Below, one piece after another: positions 42,411-47,360 of a stretch of DNA of 47,360 bases. The stretch comes from Acidisphaera sp. S103 (GTDB lineage: Bacteria > Pseudomonadota > Alphaproteobacteria > Acetobacterales > Acetobacteraceae): the NCBI RefSeq assembly GCF_009765975.1, contig NZ_LMUJ01000060.1:251643-299002 (forward strand), in the 5' to 3' direction. A program made the translations under genes and the position numbers. Below the pieces are notes generated by a model that saw nothing but the letters and a program-made list of their open reading frames with translations, did not search any database and was not told where the DNA came from. Positions within the stretch are counted from its first letter, which is position 1. Each line of letters opens with the position of its first letter.

Positions 42411-43616
42411 ATGAACGAGATACCGACCAATGCCCCGAACCTGTGGCGGTTGGACACGCCGGGTCACTCGGGCTGGGACCGCACGGCTCGGGCCGGCGAT
42501 CCGAAGAAGTATTTCATGGTGTCCACCGACAGCCATGCGAACGAGCCGCCCGACCTATGGGAAAAGCGGATCGACCCGAAATACCGGGAGCGTGTGCCGC
42601 GTATCATCACCGATGACCAGGGCGTGCAGTGGCGCTATTGCGAGGGCTATCGCCCCGACCGCGTGCGGGTGATGAGCTTCGAGGGCGAGGACTGGGTCCG
42701 CTCCCGCGCTGGCGCTGACGTGCAGGACCGCATCCGCGACAACCGGGCCGATGGGGTGGATGTAGAGATCATCTTCCCGAACAAGGGTCTGGCGATGTGG
42801 GCGACGCCCGACCCGGTGTTCGCCAACGCGCAATGCCGCGTCTGGAACGACTGGGCATGGGAGCAGTTCGGCCCCCACCCTGACGCCATGCTGCCGGTCG
42901 CCTCGATCGCCACGGGCGACCTGGACGGTGCGATGCAGGAGATCGAACGGGTCGCCAAAATCGGATTCAGGGCACTGTCGTTGCCGTGCAAGCCGATCTG
43001 GGGCGGGCATGACGTCGACCATGTCAACTACAACCTGCCGCATTTCGATCCGATGTGGCGGCTGATCGAGGAAGCCGACCTGCCGATCACCTTCCATGTC
43101 TCCACCGGCCGCGACCCGCGGGCCGCGCGCGGCAATGGCGGGGCGGTGGTGAACTACGTGACGCACTCATTGGCGCCGACGATCGAACCGGTGGCGAATC
43201 TGTGCGCCTCGGGCGTGCTGGAGCGGTTCAAGGGCCTGCGCTTCGCCACGGTCGAAGCCGGTATCGGCTGGGTGCCGTGGCTGCTGACGGCGATGGATGA
43301 GGCATACCGCAAGCATCACATGTGGGTCCGCCCGAAGTTGCAGGGACTGCCGAGCGACTACTTCAAGGCGCATGGCCTGGCGACGTTCCAGGAGGATCCG
43401 GTGGGCCTCGCGTTGGCGGAACCTTTCGGCCTGCTCGATAACTTCGCCTGGGCGAACGATTACCCGCACCATGAGGGAACGTGGCCACATTCGGCGGAGG
43501 CGATCGAGCGGACGATGCCCAATCTCACCGAACCGCAGCGCGCCAAGATCCTGGGGCTCAATGCGGCGCGGTTCTTCAGGCTGGCGGTGCCGGCGCATCA
43601 GCGGGACGCGGCCTGA
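42411..43616 (+). CDS. Amidohydrolase family 2 protein (TIM-barrel hydrolase/decarboxylase type)
   Basis: 401 residues. VSTDSHANEPPDLWEKRI near residue 38 provides the D-x-H metal site used in the ACMSD-like Amidohydro_2 branch, FHVSTGRD a later His, and FAWANDYPHHEGTWPHS near the C-terminus the conserved Asp with a nearby His pair. Such enzymes hydrolyse or decarboxylate aromatic or heterocyclic acids. The ATG at 42411 is preferred for its GGGAG site; an ATG at 42378 would add eleven residues. It is followed by a CMD-like gene, as in aromatic catabolic clusters. Confidence 0.85.
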   Translation: MNEIPTNAPNLWRLDTPGHSGWDRTARAGDPKKYFMVSTDSHANEPPDLWEKRIDPKYRERVPRIITDDQGVQWRYCEGYRPDRVRVMSFEGEDWVRSRAGADVQDRIRDNRADGVDVEIIFPNKGLAMWATPDPVFANAQCRVWNDWAWEQFGPHPDAMLPVASIATGDLDGAMQEIERVAKIGFRALSLPCKPIWGGHDVDHVNYNLPHFDPMWRLIEEADLPITFHVSTGRDPRAARGNGGAVVNYVTHSLAPTIEPVANLCASGVLERFKGLRFATVEAGIGWVPWLLTAMDEAYRKHHMWVRPKLQGLPSDYFKAHGLATFQEDPVGLALAEPFGLLDNFAWANDYPHHEGTWPHSAEAIERTMPNLTEPQRAKILGLNAARFFRLAVPAHQRDAA

Positions 43617-43637
43617 CGTCTGGGGATTGGCTGGGCG

Positions 43638-43668
43638 GGCAGGTCATGCACCTGCCTGTCTTGTTTCG
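43638..43668 (+). terminator. Hairpin after the amidohydrolase gene
   Basis: A 7-bp inverted repeat (ggcaggt / acctgcc) with a CATGC loop, followed by TGTCTTGTTT. It lies 21 bases past the amidohydrolase stop and reaches the GTG of the next gene, so it may attenuate rather than fully stop transcription. Confidence 0.5.
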
Positions 43669-44318
43669 TGTCTGACAGCCAAACGTGCTGGACCACGCCC
43701 CATGACCATGCTTTGATCGACGCCTGTCGGGAGCGTCCAGCCATTAACGAAAGCACGTTTCTTTCCGCCGAAGATGAGGCCGATCTTGACGCAACGATCC
43801 AGACGATCGCAGAAAGCCACGGGCATATTTCCAATCTGATGCAGACCCTAGCGCTGGCACCGCGGGGGCTTGCCACCTTCGCGGCGCTGAATGGCTACAC
43901 CCGTTATGAATCCAGGTTGACCGAGTTGCAGCGGCAACTGGCGATCCTGGTCGCGGTGCGAGACGTCCATTACGCCTGGACCCATCACGCGCCGCTGGCT
44001 CGGGCCGTAGGCGTGACGGACGCCCAGATATTGCTGTTGCGAGACGGCCGCGTTCCCAAGGACATGACCGCGGCGGAGCGGGCGCTCTGCGATTATGCAT
44101 TCGAGATCACCGCCGGCCGCCGCGTGCCGCAACGCGTGGCGGAGGAGGTGCATGTTCATTTCTCGCCACGGCAGATCATCGATATCGCGCTGCTGACGGC
44201 CAGTTCCATGGCGATCGCGGCGCTTGCGTTGGGGCTGGAAGTGCCGATCGAACCAACGGAAACCTTGCAGTTCGAACTGGAATGGCAACAGCGGAAAATG
44301 GGCGGGATGATCCGTTAA
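43668..44318 (+). CDS. Carboxymuconolactone decarboxylase-like protein
   Basis: 216 residues, GTG start. The CMD fold pattern is seen in LALAPRGLATFAALNGYTRY, LTELQRQLAILVAVRDVHYA, WTHHAPLARAVGVTDAQILL and the C-terminal helix IDIALLTASSMAIAALAL. The AhpD-type CxxC pair is absent (VRDVHYAWTHH), so it is not a peroxidase reductant but resembles ring-cleavage-pathway CMD proteins. The pairing with an amidohydrolase fits a role in breakdown of aromatic-type compounds. Confidence 0.82.
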   Translation: MSDSQTCWTTPHDHALIDACRERPAINESTFLSAEDEADLDATIQTIAESHGHISNLMQTLALAPRGLATFAALNGYTRYESRLTELQRQLAILVAVRDVHYAWTHHAPLARAVGVTDAQILLLRDGRVPKDMTAAERALCDYAFEITAGRRVPQRVAEEVHVHFSPRQIIDIALLTASSMAIAALALGLEVPIEPTETLQFELEWQQRKMGGMIR

Positions 44319-44377
44319 CGGTTCATTAGCATTGGTTATCCTATGATCGCATGAGCCGCCGTCGCGAGGAGCGAGCC

Positions 44378-45106
44378 ATGCTGGTAGTCGAGACCGAACA
44401 CGGCGAGCGGGCGTATCCCGACATCTCCGATCCGTTCTTTACCGAAATCGCCCAGAAAGTGCGGCCGCACACGCTGACGTTCGGCGCCGGTGCCGAGGCG
44501 CCATGGGCACTGTACCGCTCGATCGAGTATATCGTGCGTAATCGGATTCCGGGTGACATCGTGGAATGCGGCGTCTGGTCCGGCGGATCGGTGCTGCTGG
44601 CGGCGCTGGCGTTGATGCATTTCGGCGATACGTCGCGGCGGATCTACCTGTACGACACGTTCGCGGGCATGCCCCGGCCGGACGCGATCGACGCGAGGTG
44701 GGACGGCCTGCCGGCGCTGCCGACCTGGCAGCGTTTTCAACAAGATGGGCGAAGCTGGTGCTTCGGCGGGGCACAGGATCACGTCAGGGATGTGGTGTGC
44801 TCGTCGGGTTATCCCGAGGACAAGTTCGTGTTCGTCGAGGGACGAGTAGAGGACACATTACCCGGTGTACGGCCTGAGCGAATCAGCCTGCTGCGGCTGG
44901 ATACCGACCTGTATAGTTCAACGTATCACGAACTGGTTCATCTTTACCCGCTGATCTCAACGGGGGGTATCCTGATAATCGACGATTATGGCGCGTTCCG
45001 GGGCGCGAAGATCGCGACCGACCAGTACATCGAAAAAAACAAGATTCCGCTTTTTCTGTCGCGTATCGACGTGTCGGTTCGGCTCGCGGTCAAGCCGGGG
45101 TTGTGA
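44378..45106 (+). CDS. TylF/MycF-type O-methyltransferase
   Basis: About 242 residues. IPGDIVECGVWSGGSVLLAA is motif I (SAM), YLYDTFAGMPRPD motif II. LLRLDTDLYSSTYHELVHLY and ISTGGILIIDDYGAFRGAK carry the Asp pair that binds Mg in macrocin O-methyltransferases. Such enzymes methylate sugars of glycans or natural products. The ATG at 44378 has GAGGA seven bases upstream; an ATG at 44351 is also open. No biosynthetic cluster is around it, so a role in surface-sugar methylation is plausible but unproven. Confidence 0.8.
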   Translation: MLVVETEHGERAYPDISDPFFTEIAQKVRPHTLTFGAGAEAPWALYRSIEYIVRNRIPGDIVECGVWSGGSVLLAALALMHFGDTSRRIYLYDTFAGMPRPDAIDARWDGLPALPTWQRFQQDGRSWCFGGAQDHVRDVVCSSGYPEDKFVFVEGRVEDTLPGVRPERISLLRLDTDLYSSTYHELVHLYPLISTGGILIIDDYGAFRGAKIATDQYIEKNKIPLFLSRIDVSVRLAVKPGL

Positions 45107-45111
45107 TGCCG

Positions 45112-45142
45112 TTGGTGCGGGCCCATCGAGACCACGCACCAA
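45112..45142. terminator. Hairpin between convergent genes
   Basis: An 8-bp inverted repeat (ttggtgcg / cgcaccaa) with a 15-base loop lies between the methyltransferase gene and the converging SDR. There is no T-run; termination is likely but weakly supported. Confidence 0.38.
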
Positions 45143-45160
45143 ACGACAGCCAATCGTGAC

Positions 45161-45922
45161 TCAGGCGCCGCCGTCGATCGTCAGCACGGTGCCTGTCGTA
45201 TAGCCGGACGCCGAACTGGCGAGGAAGGCGACGGCGTTGCCGATCTCACGCGGGCTGGCCGGACGTCCGAACGCCATGCCGGCGCTAAGTTCCCGCCAGC
45301 GGTTCTCGTCGCCCCATTTCTCCTTGGCTTCTGCCTTGCGCAGCATCACCAGGCGATCGGTTTCCACCGGCCCGGGATTGATCGCCACCACTCGCAGGCC
45401 GTCGGCCGGCGCGCCCTTGCCCAGCGCTCGGGTGAACGCCATCAGCGCCGCGTTGCCGGCCGCACCGGCGATATAGCCGGTGGGGAATTTCTCCCCCGCC
45501 GCGCCGATGACATTGACGATCACGCCGGCCCGCCGAGCCTTCATCTGGGCGTAGATCACGCGGCAGAAGGAAATGTAGCCGAACACTTTCAGGTCCCACG
45601 CCTGACGCCATTTGGCATCGTCGACCGACAGCACATCACCGGGAGGGATCGCACCGGCGTTGTTGACCAGGATGTCGATCTCTCCGGCTTCCAGCGCGAC
45701 CCTGCGCACGGATGCGTCGTTGGACAGGTCGGCGGCGATGGTCCGCACGTTCACCTGCCGCTTGGTGCGGATTTCGGCCGCAGTTTCGTTCAGCAGCGCC
45801 GCGTCGCGCGCCACCAGAATAAGGTTGCAGCCTTCCTCGGCCAGCACCTCGGCCGCCGCGTTGCCGATGCCTTTCGAGCCGCCCGTGATCAGGACCGTCT
45901 TGCCCGTCAGTTGCAGATCCAT
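45161..45922 (-). CDS. Atypical short-chain dehydrogenase lacking the canonical Tyr/Lys
   Basis: 253 residues with an intact Rossmann half: ITGGSKGIG at the N-terminus, DLS after strand 3, NNAG, and ending TGTVLTIDGGA. The usual catalytic Ser-Tyr-x3-Lys is missing: the Ser position reads NVIGAAG, and where YxxSKAAL is expected the sequence is GAAGNAALMAF, so Lys is Asn and the aligned Tyr is Gly. A Tyr lies three residues earlier (GYIAG). I recall a branch of SDRs with this GNAALMAF pattern. It may bind NAD(P) without classical reductase chemistry. Upstream region leads to the amidotransferase. Confidence 0.85.
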   Translation of the reverse strand: MDLQLTGKTVLITGGSKGIGNAAAEVLAEEGCNLILVARDAALLNETAAEIRTKRQVNVRTIAADLSNDASVRRVALEAGEIDILVNNAGAIPPGDVLSVDDAKWRQAWDLKVFGYISFCRVIYAQMKARRAGVIVNVIGAAGEKFPTGYIAGAAGNAALMAFTRALGKGAPADGLRVVAINPGPVETDRLVMLRKAEAKEKWGDENRWRELSAGMAFGRPASPREIGNAVAFLASSASGYTTGTVLTIDGGA

Positions 45923-45965
45923 GGTTATGCCGCCTTCCTATTGGGACGTTGTTGCTTCGGGGCGT

Positions 45966-46715
45966 TCACGCGCTGCGCCGGGTCGGCCACGCGCGAGTAC
46001 GCTTCCACTCGCGGCACGCATCGCCGAAAGCCGCGAAAATAGCAACACTGTGGGGATTGGTCGCAAAGCCCCATTCCGGATGCCACTGCACGCCCAGCAG
46101 CCAGCCGGGGGCGGACGGCATCGCAACGGCTTCTATGGTGCCGTCGGGCGCGTGCGCCTCCGCGACCAGACCGTTGCCGAGGCGATCGATCGCCTGGCCA
46201 TGTAACGAGTTCACCGTGATACTGTCCGCCCCGACGATGCGGGCCAGGCTGCCGGTCACCTCGATCGGGTGCTTCGGGCCGTAGCGAGTCTCATGCGGGC
46301 CGGGGCCGCCGCGATGGTCCAGCCGGTCGGAAAGTGTATGGACGCGCTGATGCAACGAGCCGCCCAGCGCGACGTTCAGTTCCTGGATGCCTCGGCAAAT
46401 CGCCAGCACTGGAATGCCGCGGGCGATGGCGGTTCGGATCAGCGGCAAGGTGGTGTGGTCGCGCTCCAGGTCATGGAAATCCGGCGTCTCGCTGTCGCCG
46501 CCGTCGTACAGGCTTGGATGCACGTTGCTAGGGCTGCCTGGTATCAGCAGCCCGCTCAGGTCGTCGAGGAGCCCGAGCATCGGGTCGCCCAGCGGGGGGA
46601 TCAGGACTGGCAGAGCGCCTGCGCCGCCCAGAACGGCTTGGGCATAGCGCGCGGGGGTCTGGTGGAACGGCATGTCGGCCAGGGTTTTCGCACAGGCGGG
46701 GACGCCAACGATCAT
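45966..46715 (-). CDS. Class-I glutamine amidotransferase-like hydrolase (PuuD-like)
   Basis: 249 residues. Nucleophile elbow IPVLAICRGIQELNVALGGS with the Cys, oxyanion-type GLLIPGSPSNVHPSLY, and LLGVQWHPEWGF with catalytic His and Glu. Members hydrolyse gamma-glutamyl amides such as gamma-glutamyl-GABA. The ATG at 46713-46715 overlaps the stop of the exporter gene (ATGA); a far longer frame opens into that gene and is not used. Coupling to an efflux pump is unusual for PuuD itself, so the substrate is open. Confidence 0.87.
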   Translation of the reverse strand: MIVGVPACAKTLADMPFHQTPARYAQAVLGGAGALPVLIPPLGDPMLGLLDDLSGLLIPGSPSNVHPSLYDGGDSETPDFHDLERDHTTLPLIRTAIARGIPVLAICRGIQELNVALGGSLHQRVHTLSDRLDHRGGPGPHETRYGPKHPIEVTGSLARIVGADSITVNSLHGQAIDRLGNGLVAEAHAPDGTIEAVAMPSAPGWLLGVQWHPEWGFATNPHSVAIFAAFGDACREWKRTRAWPTRRSA

Positions 46716-47360
46716 GGGCGGATACTCTCGGGACGGACACGGAACCGGTCGGCGACGACCGCGCCCAGCATGCCACAAAACATCAGCGCCGCCATGCCTC
46801 GTGGCGTGCCGTCGGTCAGCAGGCCGACCAGCACGCCGGAACTGGCGCCGAGGCTGAACTGGAACGTCCCCATCAATGCCGATGCGCTGCCGGCGTGCCC
46901 GGCATGGCGGGTCAGCGCCCCGGCGTTGGTGTTGGCGTTGTTGAACCCCTGGCAGCCGATCACGACGACCAGCGGTGCCACGACCGCCCACAACACATGC
47001 ACCCCGCTGAATGCCACGGCCAGCAGCACGATGGTGCCGCAGCACGAAATCCGCGCGATCGTCGTCAGCATGAACGACAGGCCGAAGCGCGGCAGCAGCC
47101 GTGCGTTCACCTGTGAGCCTATCACCAGGCTGATCGCACACAGTCCGAAGATCAGCGCGAACTCCGACGGGTTGAGGCCGAATCCGTCCTCGAACACCGG
47201 CGAGCAGCCGGCCAGATAGGCGAACATGCAGAACGTGCTGCAGCCGCCCATGATCGCGTGGGTGAGAAACGTCTTTTCCCGGACGATCATGACGTAGCGG
47301 GAGGCTTGCCCGGCGAGGCTGAGGCGGGGGCGACGCTCCGGCGGCAACGTCTCCGGCAGG
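46712..47360 (-). CDS. MFS exporter, Bcr/CflA type, C-terminal part (runs off the right edge)
   Basis: About 215 residues remain, entering from the window edge (LPETLPPERRPRLSL) and holding the last six TM helices. HAIMGGCSTFCMFAYLAGCS, GFGLNPSEFALIFGLCAISL and ALTRHAGHAGSASALMGTFQ are the Bcr/CflA pattern (multidrug/bicyclomycin/sulfonamide efflux). The stop overlaps the amidotransferase start as ATGA. The N-terminal half and motif A lie outside the window. Confidence 0.85.
   Translation of the reverse strand, partial: LPETLPPERRPRLSLAGQASRYVMIVREKTFLTHAIMGGCSTFCMFAYLAGCSPVFEDGFGLNPSEFALIFGLCAISLVIGSQVNARLLPRFGLSFMLTTIARISCCGTIVLLAVAFSGVHVLWAVVAPLVVVIGCQGFNNANTNAGALTRHAGHAGSASALMGTFQFSLGASSGVLVGLLTDGTPRGMAALMFCGMLGAVVADRFRVRPESIRP

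Overview
The window is high-GC DNA (about 65% by eye) with dense genes, many ATGA start/stop overlaps and alphaproteobacterial gene families. A petABC operon, aerobic hemF, a tad secretion cluster, Hint-domain proteins of the type common in acetic-acid-bacteria relatives, and liv-type transporters with attached catabolic enzymes suggest an aerobic chemoheterotroph of the Acetobacteraceae (Rhodospirillales). The family-level placement is an inference from protein character, not from a marker gene. No rRNA, tRNA or CRISPR array was seen.

Left part (1-5500), cell-surface and phage-tail-like genes: an edge-truncated GNAT acetyltransferase, a small DUF6916-type protein, three consecutive tail-collar (MdpB-like) proteins, then an 850-bp gap and a 699-residue beta-repeat protein carrying an intact Hedgehog/intein (Hint) domain. 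Next (5555-10928, minus strand) is a complete branched-chain-amino-acid-type ABC transporter (binding protein, LivH, LivM, LivG, LivF). It ends in a short-chain dehydrogenase that is translationally coupled to LivF.

Surface glycan and adhesion part (11544-17322): a glycosyltransferase made of two GT2 domains exactly 300 residues apart, a polytopic GT-C-like membrane protein, a decayed IS630 transposase fragment and an RTX/beta-repeat secreted protein. A long AT-richer upstream region of the RTX gene holds direct repeats and a palindrome. From 22837 to 18063 (minus strand) a second ABC system of the ferric/spermidine type (binding protein, fused double permease, ATPase) is coupled by ATGA to an enoyl-CoA hydratase. 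A heavily frameshifted remnant of a molybdopterin oxidoreductase lies at 23750-24524.

Middle (24671-36977): a YecA/UPF0149 protein, a NIPSNAP protein, small and DUF429 proteins and an unknown two-TM protein with a 17-codon micro-ORF. These are followed by hemF, petABC with mtnP, an RlpA-like protein, a 54-residue membrane peptide with an O-antigen-ligase-like protein, and a 2-hydroxyacyl-CoA lyase-like ThDP enzyme.

Right part (37064-47360): tadC-tadB-tadA-tadZ on the minus strand with no pilin or secretin genes visible, an AT-rich gap, then on the plus strand an amidohydrolase, a carboxymuconolactone-decarboxylase-like protein and a TylF-type methyltransferase. Last, on the minus strand, come an atypical SDR, a class-I glutamine-amidotransferase-like hydrolase and an edge-truncated Bcr/CflA-type exporter. 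The most unusual items are the Hint adhesin beside the collar-protein trio, the 300-residue GT duplication with a lost DXD residue in one copy, the two transporter operons that end in a catabolic enzyme, and the SDR without the canonical Tyr/Lys pair.
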